Assembly (NCBI GenBank): GCA_907163345.1
Contig: CAJQUN010000032.1
Location: 6,114,424 to 6,178,423, forward strand
Direction: 5' to 3'
Length of the DNA: 64,000 nt
Source of the DNA: Haberlea rhodopensis
Lineage: Eukaryota > Streptophyta > Magnoliopsida > Lamiales > Gesneriaceae
This document shows, piece by piece, positions 10,358 to 22,732 of the stretch (its first letter is position 1; each line of letters starts with the position of its first letter). Under the pieces are notes generated by a model that was not told the origin of the DNA, searched no databases, and worked only from the letters and a program-made list of their open reading frames with translations. A program made the translations under genes and the position numbers.

Positions 10358-11462
10358 TGTTAGGATCGGAGGCGTGTTTAGAAGGGGGGTTGAATAAACA
10401 CTGCCCTCAAATTCTGATCTTCGACTGATTACTGCAAACTGTTAAGTGATGCAGTAGCTTCTCAATCAAATAAGCAAGTCAGCAGACACTAAGTTAGTGC
10501 GAAAAACGTCTGCTGCACTTGTGAGTTAACTAAAGTAAACAATAAAAAGCAAGTAAAGAACACAGAGATTGTTTCTGGAAGTTCGAAGCACAACGCTTCT
10601 ACGTCTCCCCTTCTTCCTTTGCAGGAAGGATACACTAGAAGACTTTGGTTTACACCTTAAAGTATACAACCTCCTTAGGCTTTCACACAGCTTAGCCTAA
10701 ACTCCTAGCAACACAAAGTATATGATTTGTTTACAAAGTAAACTATCTAACACTCCTTTGAATGACTATTACACTTGTAAGCTCTGAGTGTTCTTGAACG
10801 ATCTTTGAGCAGTACACCAGTTTAACATGATCTTTGATATACCAGTAGGTGTTCCTTGCTCTAGCTGAATCTTCAGATAATTATGACTTGATAAATTTCT
10901 CTGTTTGAATGTATAAAATAATCGATTTTCAGTGGATTCAACTCTTTCTTCATTCATTCAGCATCTGTATTTATAGACTTCATTTCCAACGATAAACTTT
11001 CTTGGTATGGAAGGTTCAGCGTAGAATCTGTTTTCTTTTCCATTTTATCTTCCTTCCATTTTTGTTCAGCAACGGCTCTTACAATCTGACGGAATTGGTG
11101 GCGATGATTTCGTAGTGCTCGTCGCTCTGTTGTACCTTTGTCAGACGGAGTTGTACTTACTTATCTCTTCAATCCGCTGTTGGATTCACTTTTACTGGTC
11201 TTGAACTTCAGTATCCAGTCTTTTAGCTCAGTAGATGTTGGTTAGACTTGATGAAAGACTTCATGCAGTAGATGTCTTTATCCGGTGGAAGTCTTTATTC
11301 GGTAGAGTAATAATACAGTTGATGTCTATTCCAGTAGATGTCTTTATCCAGTGAGTATCTCAGTACGGTAGATGTCTTCACCCGGTAGATGTCTTCATCC
11401 AGTGAGTATCTCAGTTCCGTAGATGTTTGTAATCACAAAAACTTAGAAATCGTTTCCCAACA
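10358..11462 (-). repeat. 3' LTR of the Sirevirus (left in the window)
   Basis: 1105 bases. On the plus strand it begins TGTTAGGATCGG and ends TTTCCCAACA. It includes short repeats of a CAGTAGATGTCTT / CCAGTGAGTATCTCAGT type at about 11265-11425. Confidence 0.92.
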
Positions 11463-11490
11463 ATTTCCGTCTTTTTGGTGATGACAAAAC
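11463..11490 (-). promoter_or_regulatory. Polypurine tract region of the Sirevirus
   Basis: On the minus strand the bases before the 3' LTR read GTCATCACCAAAAAGACGG then AAATTG. This is close to the ATCACCAAAAAGGGGGAGATTG-like purine tract usual in Sireviruses. Confidence 0.75.
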
Positions 11491-12263
11491 TAAGCAATAA
11501 CAATCTCCCACTCGAAAAGTTTAAACGGTGAATCCTGAAAAGACTTGAAGACATAATGGAAAGGAAATTTTCATTTGTTATAAATATAATCAGATTACAA
11601 GTTGTAATCAAACTTGACAATTAAGAGAGATTCATCTTCATTTAAGATGAATTCTGATAACTAGATACAACTTAATGACAAATCTATTTCTACAAAAAAA
11701 TAGCTGATACATGACATATTTTAAACAAACACTGTAGACCAGAGAGCTTCGATCCACCTAGTTGCGTAGATGAATAGCTTCGATCCACCTTGTTTCAGAG
11801 AGGGAGAACTTCGATCGGGGAGAGTCAAATGTATATTCATCAGGCATCCATGGTTCATGGATTCACCTATGAAAATACTCTATCTCTGTTTTCCCTCTTT
11901 TTGTCATCAGCACCCAGATAACTCCTGATTGTAGTTCCTGACTGATGAGGAGCATCAGAGCAGGATCCAAACGCTGAAGCTTAATGGAGCTGGGTTAGAT
12001 AAGTAATCAACCCATGAGGGGTTGATTTAGATAAGTAATAAACCCATGAAAATGAATAGTTGCGAAGAGAAAACCAAGGAATTTTCAAGGAGTGGAAGAT
12101 AATCATGATGAGTGAATGAGTGGTATAAACACAAAAAATGAAGCATCTATTTATAGAAGAAAGCAATTAATTGAACACAATTATGATGTGACGATACATA
12201 TGGAAAAGTCAAATGAAAACATTAAAGAGGTAAGAGAAATTAATAAGGGTTCAGAAAACGATA
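11491..12263 (-). other. Sirevirus spacer between env-like frame and purine tract
   Basis: No reading frame worth calling. Holds a local repeat of AGCTTCGATCCACC at about 11746 and 11776, and the paired phrase AACCCATGA at about 12008 and 12040. Confidence 0.6.
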
Positions 12264-15129
12264 CTATTTGCGCCCGAACCAATGTCTGGAATAGTCGCGT
12301 TGTTCGGTAGACGGTTGGCGCGGACTTCGAGACCTTGGCTGGGAAGCAGGTCCTGAGTGATGTCCACCTTCAGAGGCAGCAGGTGCGCGCTGAGCTGGAC
12401 CTGATTCTCTTCGCGGTGGGGGAGTAGATGCAGTGGATTTGGACTGGTATTGGATAGGCTTTGGAAAACCAGCACTCAAATCCTGAAGCTGTGAGGCAAA
12501 GGCCTCCTGCATAGTAGCCAGCTGCTCAGACAAGTGCTTCTTAGTGTCTTCAATTTTCTCCTCCAAGGCCAGTGTAGATGCAGCATGGAGAGAGTCATTC
12601 TGCTGCTTCAACTGGAGATTAGTTTGTGCTATCCTCGAAAATACATCGGCAAAGGCATCAAGAACGAATTGATGATTTCTGTTAACAGCAGTTTGAAGTC
12701 TGTCTAGGTCTCAATTTATATGCCCAAACTGATGATTTGTATGAAGCTGATGACTATCAATAGCTTGGCTGGCATTGTGTTCTTCAGACTTGAGTTTATT
12801 GATCTCAGTAGCCAGCCCGGAGATCAACGTTGTCATATGGCCAAGCTGTACTGTGAGAGCAGAAGGGCCTTCGATGGACAAAGGATCAGTAAAATCAAAA
12901 AAATCAGCAGAAGGTTCATTTCCTACTGATTGCTCCAATGCCTCAGGCGGAGTGGCAGCAGGTGCAGGATGCGAGCCAGTAGGAGCAAGTTGAGGGCTGG
13001 TATGAGCATCAGCTGCAGTTGAGGACACACAGCGTCCAGGGGAGGTAGCAGCTGGATGAAATTGAGAGGTTGAGGGGTTAAGTGCAGAGGTTGTGGGGTG
13101 AGCAGGGGTTTCAACTTGTGGGGAGAGTTGGGGTTTCAGGGTGAGTTGGAGGTACAAGGGGTTCAACTTGTGGTGAGAGTTGAGTTTCAGGGTGAGTTGG
13201 AGGTACAAGGGGTTCAACTTGATGTGTGATTTGGCAATCATCAGTGACTGCATCATGTGCAGAGGTAACAGGGGAATGGATAGGTGTTACTGTATGAGTT
13301 GAGGAAGGGATTGGTATGGATGGGGTAACCTGGGTAATTACCTTGTGAATGACGCTGTCAATGTCTATGGAATCAATGTCCATATCCGGTTGAGGTGAAG
13401 CATCATCCAAAGTGGGTTCACCTGTGGAAACCATTTCCACAACACTTGGAATAGGAGGGATGGTTGGAGCTGATCATGAGACAGTCAGAGCAGAGTCATC
13501 AGCCACCATTGGTTCAACTTGTGGAACCAGCACTGCAGCACTAGGAATATCAGGGATGGTTGGAACTAAGCTCAAGTCAGTAGGAGCGGAGTCAGCATCA
13601 CCTGGTACAGTTGAGCATGAGTGCAGACCAGTACTGATTCTTAAGTCATGGAGAACAGTCTCTGCCAGTTCAAGCTTAGGACCAAGAACATTTAGCACAG
13701 CTCGGTCATGATTGGCAGTCCCAGCTGTAGCATTGAATTCATTCTGCTAGGATATGACCAGGGTCTGGAGTTCACCAACATAGATCATTAGGCGGAACAC
13801 ATCCCGGAGCTGGAGAGCTTTATGTACGTCTTGTGCTTGGAGGAAGGCCATCACTTTATTCTCATCGTGCCTCGCCTGTTCCAGAACTGGAAGAATGTCA
13901 TCAAAGCAAATTTTCACGCGTGCTTGCACCCATCTATCAAATACTTCAAGTTGAGGCTGCATGTTTGCCTCGACTGTGCTCATGACTAATTCAATCTCAT
14001 ATGCCACTGGAGTGGATAATGGGGTTATTGATTCTTTCCCCTTTCCAGTGGCGGTGGTCTTGGGATGGCAATATGGGCAAAGGGATTTGGGTGTTCTGAA
14101 AGAAATTGAGCCTGGTTGTTGAAGGGTACTGGGGTTGGTTGATGGGTTGGCTGCAGCAGAGGTTGGGTTAAATGGGATCATGGCCAGCGGAGCAACTGAA
14201 TGCACTGGCTCTACTTCCAATGTAGGTATCACATCCTCAGACATGGCTGCTGATACTTTCAGCTTGGCTGCAGCTGGTCCTCCTCTTTTTGTTCTCGGCC
14301 TTTTCGCAGGCGGAATAGGTGAAGTTTCATCAGATTCTGAGACTGTATGCTCAGAATCACTGACTACCAGAGGTTGTCTCCTCTTGACTGCTGCTGGTTT
14401 GCTGGTCTTAGTCTCTCCACCGACTCGTTTCTTGTTGATCTCTAGATATCTGGCATTTATGTGTCGCCCTGGGTGGAGAGAAGAAGAACCTCCGGGCTGA
14501 ATATTTTTGCTCTCAAAGATACGACTTAAAGGGAGAGCAAATCCAGATTGACCTTTTCCGGAGAGCACTAAGTTTGATAGCACTTGAAACAAAATTACTG
14601 ATCAGTTAACTTCAACGTTATTTACGATTGCACTCATTAGTGCAAATTTCTCCGGTGTGATGACGTCGAAAGATCCAGCTTTGCATAGCAGCCCTTTGGA
14701 TATTACATCTGCCAGTTGGCGAAAGTGGCTCTTAATCAATATCTTCTTGAAGGGCGGTTTGTGAAGACGCTCACTGGAGTCAGAAAAGCACATTCTCATC
14801 GCCTCTAGGATTGGCACAGATACAGAGAAGGCATTTGTTATCCCAGACATTGGAAGACACATCTGAGTTGCAAAGTCTTCCAGAGTAATAGTGATATGTT
14901 GTCCAGTGATAGAGGACACAACAGCTTCGCCAACTATCCTGGCATTTGCGAAGAACTCCTGAATAGCCACCGGGTAGAAAGTATGCGTTTGGCTTAAAAA
15001 CACCAGTAAGCCAGAGGTGTCCAACTTTTGGAACACTGCTTTCATGGTTTCATCGTCTGACGAATAAATGGAGTGAAAATCCACATGAATAGCGTTGGTG
15101 AGAAAACTCGGCTGCGTTGTCTTTGACAT
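12264..15129 (-). pseudogene. Sirevirus env-like extra ORF, broken
   Basis: An extra gene after pol, as in other Sireviruses; often called env-like, function unproven. The frame starts at 15129 and can be followed to 12264, about 950 codons. The first 175 codons look like a folded domain; then come a basic segment (PPAKRPRTKRGG), a long Pro/Ser/Thr-rich region with a duplicated VEPLVPPTHPET motif, and a coiled-coil-like stretch (EEKIEDTKKHLSEQLATMQ) near the C-terminus. Breaks: stop codons at 14602, 13747, 13474 and 12711 and a frameshift near 13111-13150. I see no clear signal peptide or membrane segment, so an envelope role is not supported by the sequence itself. Confidence 0.75.
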
Positions 15130-15650
15130 GTTGAATGACTTCTGAAAGTTTGAAAATCCTGTGAGATAGAGAGAAAAATTCTTTTAGGTTTTGTGATTTT
15201 CAGAAGTGTTTAAGGAAGTAAACTGAATCTACGGAGAAGAAGGCGGTTGAAAGATAATGGGTAGATGTAACGTCGTACTGTAGATGAACGGACACATGTG
15301 TACGTGGCGTTCATCTAAACCATTAAAATAAATTAATTTTCAGAAGCAGTGGGTCTGAAAAGGGCGGGATTTGAATAAGTTAAAAGTAAGAAAATAAATA
15401 ATTTGAATTCCGACGTCCCAGCTGGTTGCTAAAAAGGGAAGGTATACGTCAGCAAGGCTTATATGGCAACATCCACTGGTATGTAGACATCTACTGGTAT
15501 AGTAGCATCCACTGCAGTGGACCATTGTGTTATCAGCCAGGCATCAGTATAGGAAATTTTTTCCAAAATTCCCCCTGAAAATATGCAGTTACATACAAAC
15601 GATTCCCCCTGAATTTAATAACAGTAAATAAATACGAATTAAGAGGAAAT
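15130..15650 (-). other. Sirevirus spacer between pol and the env-like frame
   Basis: About 520 bases without a coding frame, including CATCCACTGGTATGTAGACATCTACTGGTATAG-type short repeats near 15470-15510 that resemble the repeats in the LTR. May hold the leader of a subgenomic RNA for the env-like frame (inference). Confidence 0.5.
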
Positions 15651-16945
15651 ATCAATTAATCCAAGGATATTCCGGAAGTAAGAGAATTTTGCATCCGGTA
15701 GGGGCTTGGTAAAAATATCTGCTGCTTGCTGCTCAGTAGATATGTACTCCAGTCGAATCTCCTTCTTCATTACGTGGTCTCTGATGAAGTGATGACGTAT
15801 GTCGATATGCTTTGTTCAAGAGTGGAGCACTGGATTGTAAGTAATGGCTATGGCAGATGTATTGTCACAGAAGATTGGAGCTTCAGTTGACTTAATGCCA
15901 TAGTCTCTCAATTGTTGTTGAATCCAGAGCAGCTGAGCGCAGCAACTTCCAGCAGCAAGGTATTCTGCTTCAGCTGTAGAGGTAGCAATGGAAGTTTGCT
16001 TCTTGCATCCCCATGAAATAAGTCTATCTCCTAAAAACTGAAAGTACCCACTGGTACTCTTCCTGTCAATTTTTCATCCAGCATAGGCTGCATCTGAGTA
16101 TCCGATAAGATTGAAAGTGGAGTCCTTTGGATACCATAGACCGACATTCTCAGTCCCTTTTAAGTACTTCAGAATACGTTTAGTTGCTGTGAAGTGAGAT
16201 TGCTTGGGATTGGCTTGAAATCTAGCACAGATGCAAACTGCAAACATGATGTCAGGTCTACTGGCTGTTAAGTAGAGTAATGAACCAATGATACCGCGAT
16301 ACATTTTCTCATCTACTGGTATTCCAGATTCATCCAAATCAAGCTTTGCAGATGAGCTCATAGGTGTAGCAGCAGCTGTGCTGGTATTCATCCCATACTT
16401 CTTCAGAAGCTCTTTGGTATACTTGGATTGATTTATCAGAATTCCCTCACTGGATTGTTTGACTTGCAATCCTAGGAAAAATGATAGTTCTCCCATCATG
16501 CTCATTTCAAATTGGTCCTGCATTATCTTTGAAAATCTTTCACATAATTTTGGGTTAGTACTGCCAAAAATGATGTCATCAACATATATCTGAACTAGCA
16601 GAGTATGGTCACTCTTCGTAAATTTGAATAAAGTTTTATCCACAGTGCCAATGGTGAAGTCGTGTTCAATCAAGTATTTTGACAGCGTTTCATACCATGC
16701 ACCAGGAGCTTGCTTCAAACCATACAAAGCTTTGTTCGGATGATAAACATAAGAGGGTTGCAGATGGCTTTCAAATCCAGGGGGTTGTTCTTCCTGGAAA
16801 TTACCGTTAAGAAAAGTACTATTAACGTCCATCTGATAGACTTTGAAATCCTTAAATGCAGCAAAGGCAAGAAATATGAGAATGGCTTCTAATCGGGCTA
16901 CAGGGGCAAAGGTTTCATCGAAATCTATGCCTTCTTCCTGCCTGT
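15651..16945 (-). pseudogene. Sirevirus reverse transcriptase (C-terminal part) and RNase H
   Basis: Reads from about 16945 down. It has the catalytic YVDD (VQIYVDDIIFGS), the ALYGLKQAP motif before it, and the FFLGLQVKQ segment after it. RNase H follows (GYSDAAYAG, then TSIATSTAEAEYLAA and the IFCDNTSAI segment, ending ADIFTKPL). In-frame stops at 16074 and near 15810 break the RNase H, and a frameshift near 16950 separates it from the upstream RT start. Shares the polyprotein with the integrase part at 16915-18864. Confidence 0.85.
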
Positions 16946-18864
16946 ATCCCTCTAGCTTTATTCCTGATTACTGCACCATTATCATCTAACTTGTTTCTAA
17001 AAACCCATTTAGTGCCAATTACTGTGTGATGCGATGGTCGTGGAACTAAATGCCAAACATTATTCCTCTGAAATTGATTCAGCTCTTCCTGCATTGCTTC
17101 TACCCAGCTAGGATCTAGGATAGCTTCATCAATCTTCTTAGGTTCTATGTGAGAAATGAATGCTGTATGAAGGAATTCATTGATCATCTGTCCTCTGGTA
17201 CGCAAAGGAGCAAGAGGGTTACCGATGACCTGCCCGGGTGGATGATCCTTCTTCCATCGGAGCGGAGGTCCAAGGGGATTGACTTCTTCAGTTGTAGTGA
17301 TTTTAGATGGTTGCTCAGGAGAATCGGCTGGTTCATTGTGTGCATTGTCTCCATCCACTGCAATAGGAATCAGCCTGGTTCCAGTGTCAGTAGGTTCCAG
17401 TTCCTGTTGATCAGCAGATTCGTCTGCTTGTGCTTCTGGAACTTCTGGCTCTAAGCTGCAGTCAATCCTTTTATTTGGCTCTTCTTCTTCATCACTTGGA
17501 TCATCAATGACTATGTTTTCCAGTCGATTGCTCAAATTGTTGATTCGTAAGTCGCTTTCAGTGCTGTATGCAGACTCATCAAATTTAACATGAATGGATT
17601 CTTCTACAGTAAGAGTCCTGTTGTTGAATACTCTGAAAGGTTTACTAACAGTAGAATAACCAAGAAATATTCCAGCATCAGATTTAGCATCAAAAGCGGT
17701 GAGATGAGTTTTTTCATTGTTGTGAATAAAGCATTTGCAACCAAACACATGGAAATAAGAAATATTTGGCTTACTGCCATTCCAGGTCTCATATGGAGTT
17801 TTGTCTGCTCGTTTATTAATCATTGATCTGTTTTGCGTATAACAAGCTGTGTTGACTGCTTCTGCCCAAAACCTCTGCGATATATTGGATTCTGCTAGCA
17901 TAGTTCGCGCAGCTTCTTTCAAAGTGCGGTTCATATGCTCAGCAACTCCGTTTTGTTGTGGTGTTCTTGCAGCAGAGTATTCGTGTTTGATACCTAGGTC
18001 ATCTAGATATGATTCGAGTGATTGATTGGTAAATTATGTACCCTTGTCACTGCGAATTCTATCTATCCCATATGATTTCTCATTTTGTAGTCTCTTGAGT
18101 AGCTTGATCAGCTTTGGAGTAGCCTGATCTTTACCACTCAGAAATAAGACCCACGTAAAGCGAGAGTAATCATCTATCAACACTAGAGTGTACTTCATTC
18201 CCCCTAGACTTGTTACTGGTATAGGACCAAAAAGATCCATATGCAGCAACTCTAGGCACCGAGAAGAAGATTTATTCCCTTTGTTCTTAAAGGTGGATCT
18301 GATTTGCTTACCCAATTGGCAGGCTGAACAGATCTTATCTTTTGAGAACTCGATTTGGGGCAGTCCAACAACCAGATCAAGTTTACGAAGACTGGCAATA
18401 GTTTTAAAATTTAAGTGACTCAACCGCTTGTGCCAAAGCCAATTTTTTGAGTAATTCAAAGCAGCAAAGCAAGTAGGGGAGGCAGGTTGATTAAAGTTCC
18501 AATCAATCATATAGGTGTTCTCATGCCTTTTTCCTACGATTAGAGAATTACCATCATCAGTCTTAATTGTGCAGGTGTGTTGGTTGAATTCTACTGAATA
18601 GCCATTGTCACATAATTGACTGATACTAATCAAATTGTAGCACAAATTTTCTACCAGCAAAATGTCTTTGATGATAACGTTACCATGGATAATCTTACCC
18701 TTACCCACGGTTCTACCTTTCTCGTTGTCCCCAAATGTTATTTTTGGTCCTGAGATGTCAACCAGTTCGGACAGCAGGGTAGCATTCCCTGTCATATGTC
18801 TAGAGCATCCACTGTCCAGAAACCACTCTGAGCTTCGAACTTGCTGGACTCTAGATATCTGCAA
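16915..18864 (-). pseudogene. Sirevirus protease, integrase and start of reverse transcriptase
   Basis: Begins with the protease active site in WFLDSGCSRHMTG. Then the GAG-pre-integrase zinc module (LWHKRLSHLN ... CSACQLGKQ), and the integrase core with Asp in HMDLFGP, Asp in RSDKGT and Glu in GVAEHMNRTL. The C-terminal part ends in the RT entry region (LDPSWVEAMQEELNQF, GTKWVFRNKLD). A single TAA near 18034 splits the integrase core after the second Asp, with the same frame continuing on both sides. A small deletion and frameshift near 16950 follow. Protease before integrase before RT is diagnostic of copia. Confidence 0.88.
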
Positions 18865-18899
18865 TTAAAACAAAAATACATGATTGGTACCCAATCCTA

Positions 18900-20882
18900 C
18901 TTGGGTCCAGGCGGGATTAGTCCTTTCGGAACCCACACTTGTATGATCCTGAGTAGCTTAGGTCAGTGTGTGTTCTGAAATGTGTGTGTATTAAACAGTG
19001 ATGGTGATGGTCTAGAACGTGTAGTGTGATAATATGTGTATGCATGTGCTTTTGGTTTGTAGTTCCTGTTATAGAGCATATACCTCTTCTGGACAGGCTT
19101 ACAGTTGTAGTACCAGTTGGGTTTAACCTCTCTAGCTGCTCGACCAGTGGGTTTAAGTTCATTTCTGAACTTTTGCCTCGGTTTAGCCTCTTTGAGTGGT
19201 TCTACATAACCGATACCCCTGTGCTGTGCCTGTTCCTTGATGGGTGTTGCTTTAACAGGTTCTTTAACCAGTTCATAAGGGTCATATATTGTGCTAGATC
19301 TTACAAAGTTCATTGGTTGAACCTTGCTTTTTGTTAGACACAGTTGAGGTTCGTTACCAGATGAACTGCCGTCATTGCTATTATAGCCTATGCCGGTTAA
19401 ATCACCAGCAAGCCTTATAGACTCAAGCATTACATCCTTTCTGGTAGTAGACGCATTCCAAGTGCTAACCAGTTTGCTAAGTTTCTGATAAGCACACTTG
19501 GCTTCATCTCTTTCTTTCACTAGGAGACTGGATGTTTCCCTTAAGCAGTTCAACTCCCTCAATTGTTCACAATCAAGTTTGTTTTTATGCGTTTCAGTTG
19601 GGATTGAGTGCTCAGTCTTATAGCTTTCAAAGGATTAATATAACGTCCAATACTCATTGATCATGTCTTGCAATGCATTGGTAAGTTCACTATGTGTAAA
19701 TTCAGATAGGTTAGACTCGTGTACCTCAATCTCATCATTTGCCATTAAGCAGTGGACTTCTTCATCTTCACTCTCGCTTGATGAGCTCATTGATTCTTAT
19801 GACTCTGACTCAGAATCAGCCCATTTGCTCTTGCTTTCTTCAGCCATCAACACTTTTTGATCTCTGTCCCTTTTTGATGATCTTCTGGTTTCCTTGGATT
19901 TTCTGTAATCCTTGGCTCCTCTTTTGTGATCATCCTTCTTGGGTTTAGGACAGTCTGCAATGAAGTGCCCCGGTTTGAGGCAGTTGAAGCACACTCGCTC
20001 TTCTTCTTCTGACTTTCCCTTGGAACTCTGCCTTCGAGGATATGCTTGATAAGATTTCTGGTTCTTCTTCATGAATTTCCCAAACTTCTTCACGAACATT
20101 GCCATAGCATCATTACACATCTTTTCTGGAGTCATCTCTGTAGAAGTAGGCAGGGACTCCGATGCAGTGAGAGCTTTGGTTGGTTGACTGGTACTGGGTT
20201 CATCTTCCACCCGGATACCTAGTTCAAATTCATAAGCTTTTAAGTCAGCGAATAGATCATGTAGATCTATCTTGTTTATATCCTTCGACTCTCTCATTGC
20301 AATTGTCTTGACATCGCATTCTCTTGGGAGACCTCTCATCACCTTGAGAATGACTTCTCTGTTGGGTAACTCCTTACCCAGACTGCTCAGTTCATTGATT
20401 ATACCAGTCACTCTCTCATCATATTCGTTGAGAGTCTCTCCATTTGTCATCTTGATGTGCTCAAACTTTTGTAATGCCATAGTGAGCTTGTTCTCTTTTG
20501 TTTGATCATTTCCTTCGCAAAGTTGAGCAATATTCTCCCAGATGTATTTTGCTGTGGGACACATTTTGAACTTGTTGAACATATTTTTGTCCAAAGTTTT
20601 GAACAAAATGTCCTTTGCAACATTGTCCAGATTGGCCTTCTTTCTTTCTTCATTTGACCACTGAGATCTTTCATTCTCTACCATTTGTGGTTCACCAGTT
20701 GTGATAGAGGCAGCTGTATTGATTTTCATAATCTTCATGGGTCCCTCAGTAATCACGTACCACATATCATCATCTTGAGCACTTATATGTTCTTGTATAC
20801 GGATTCTCCAGTCATCAAACTCATCCTTCTTGAACATAGGGATCTTGCTGAATGATGTCATTTGAACTTTAATATATCTCAA
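18900..20882 (-). pseudogene. Sirevirus gag
   Basis: Structural protein. The frame starts near 20882 and carries a UBN2-type gag domain (FDDWRIRIQEHI, ... FEHIKMTNGETLNEYDERV), then a zinc knuckle CFNCLKPGHFIADC (C-X2-C-X4-H-X4-C) at about codon 300. A stop at 19797 and one near 19635 interrupt the frame, which continues in phase through 19562-18963 with a helical, charged segment typical of long Sirevirus gags. It then shifts into the protease frame near 18900-18960. Confidence 0.85.
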
Positions 20883-20897
20883 GATTGAGAAGACCTT

Positions 20898-20909
20898 GCT
20901 CTGATTCCA
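20898..20909 (-). promoter_or_regulatory. Primer binding site of the Sirevirus
   Basis: On the minus strand TGGAATCAGAGC, one base off the TGGTATCAGAGC complementary to initiator tRNA-Met, two bases inside the 5' LTR. Confidence 0.85.
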
Positions 20910-20911
20910 CT

Positions 20912-22025
20912 TGTTAGGATCGGAGGCGTGTTTAGAAGGTGGGGGGTTGAATAAACACTGCCCTCAAATTCTGATCTTCGACTGATTACTGCAAACTGTT
21001 AAGTGATGCAGTAGTTTCTCAATCAAATAAGCAAGTCAGCAGACACTAAGTGAAGTGCGGAAAACGTCTGCTGCACTTGTGAGTTAACTAAAGTAAACAA
21101 TAAAAAGCAAGTAAAGAACACAGAGATTGTTTCTGGAAGTTCGAAGCACAACGCTTCTACGTCTCCCCTTCTTCCTTTGCAGGAAGGATACACTAGAAGA
21201 CTTTGGTTTACACCTTACAGTATACAACCTCCTTAGGCTTTCACATAGCTTAGCCTAAACTCCTAGCAACACAAAGTATATGATTTGTTTACAAAGTAAA
21301 CTATCTAACACTCCTTTGAGTGACTATTACACTTGTAAGCTTTGAGTGTTCTTGAACGATCTTTGAGCAGTACACCAGTTTAACATGATCTTTGATATAC
21401 CAGTAGGTGTTCCTTGCTCTAGCTGAATCTTCAGATAATTATGACTTGATAAATTTCTCTGTTTCAATGTATAGAATAATCGATTTTCAGTGGATTCAAC
21501 TCTTTCTTCATTCATTCAGCATCTGTATTTATAGACTTCATTTCCAACGGTAAACTTTCTTGGTATGGAAGGTTCAGCGTAGAATCTGTTTTCTTTTCCA
21601 TTTTATCTTCCTTCCATTTTTGTTCAGTAACGGCTCTTACAATCTGACGGAATTGGTGGCGATGATTTCGTAGTGCTCGTCGCTCTGTTGTACCTTTGTC
21701 AGACGGAGTTGTACTTACTTATCTCTTCAATCTGCTGCTGGATTAACTTTTACTGGTCTTGAACTTCAGTATCCAGTCGTACTTTTTAGCTCAGTAGATG
21801 TTGGTTAGACTTGATGAAAGACTTCATGCAGTAGATGTCTTTATCCGGTGGAAGTCTTTATTTGGTAGAGTAATAATACAGTGGATGTCTATTCCAGTAT
21901 ATGTCTTTATCCAGTGAGTATCTCAGTCTGCTAGATGTCTTCACCCGGTAGATGTCTTCATCCAGTGAGTATCTCAGTTCGGTAGATGTTTGTAATCACC
22001 AAAACTTAGAAATTGTTTCCCAACA
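20912..22025 (-). repeat. 5' LTR of the Sirevirus (right in the window)
   Basis: 1114 bases, nearly identical to 10358-11462. Contains a TATA-like TATAAATA on the minus strand (21527-21534), the likely promoter of the element. Confidence 0.92.
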
Positions 22026-22030
22026 TAATG
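22026..22030. repeat. Target site duplication of the Sirevirus (right)
   Basis: TAATG, matching 10353-10357. Confidence 0.9.
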
Positions 22031-22670
22031 GAAGGCAGTTTCAAGGGAAGAAAGTGCAGGAATGGTGCAAAGATATGAAAGTCAAGCAAGTATTCAAGTC
22101 AGTAGCCTACCCGCAAGCAAATGGACAAGTCGAAGTTATTAATCGTATTCTATTGCATGGGATTAAGACGAAGCTGGAAGGGCCCGATGGGAAGGGTAAA
22201 TGAACTACCCGATGTCTTGTGGGCATACCGAACCACTCCTCGGGTATCTACAGGGGAAACTCCATATAGCCTAGTATATGGTTCGGAGGCCCTCATCCCA
22301 GCAGAAATTGGAATTGAGTCTCTTAGAGTACAATGCTATGATCCAGAACAGAATAAGGATATAAGGAAGCAGGAATTAGATGAGATCGATCGGTTGAGAG
22401 AACGAGTTGTAGCATGAACAGAAATATACAAAGTAAGGATCACCAATGCCTATAACCGAAGGGTTCGCCCGAGAACATTTCAAGTCGGAGATTTGGTATT
22501 GTGAAGAACAAATCCTGCTGTCGAGGTGAAGAAACTAGCACCCAAGTGGGAAGGTCCTTACAGAATTAAGGAAGTGATCGGAGGAGGATCGTACAGACTA
22601 GAAGATCATGAAGGTCGGGAGTTGGTAAGACCTTGGAATATTCATAATTGGAAGAAGTATTTTGTGTAAT
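22031..22670 (+). pseudogene. Tat integrase, C-terminal part
   Basis: Continues the integrase interrupted at 10357. Shows NGRQFQGKK, the catalytic Glu region (QANGQVEVINRIL), LWAYRTTPRVSTGETPYSLV and the C-terminal WEGPYRIKEV and GGGSYRLED motifs, ending at KKYFV. Frames change near 22200, and stops lie near 22418 and 22501. Same gene as 9691-10357. Confidence 0.85.
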
Positions 22671-22732
22671 CTTTCCTTGTTATTTCGATTATGAATTTGT
22701 TAGCAATAAAAAGAAAATATTTGATTCATTTA

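Larger units (their letters stand above)
10358..22025 (-). mobile_element. Sirevirus-type Ty1/copia retrotransposon
   Basis: 11,668 bases, LTRs at 10358-11462 and 20912-22025, TAATG duplication on both sides. Read on the minus strand: 5' LTR, tRNA-iMet-like primer site, gag with a zinc knuckle, protease, integrase, reverse transcriptase, RNase H (copia order, integrase before RT), then a long extra env-like frame, a purine tract and the 3' LTR. The extra frame after pol and the purine tract sequence fit the Sirevirus/Maximus lineage. The LTRs differ by only a few substitutions and small indels, so the insertion is fairly recent, yet all genes have stops. Confidence 0.92.

Noticed and set aside
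10769..10957. 62-codon frame in the Sirevirus LTR, also at 21327-21515
   Set aside because: Present because the LTRs are duplicates; no homology or signal, and LTRs are not coding in this family.
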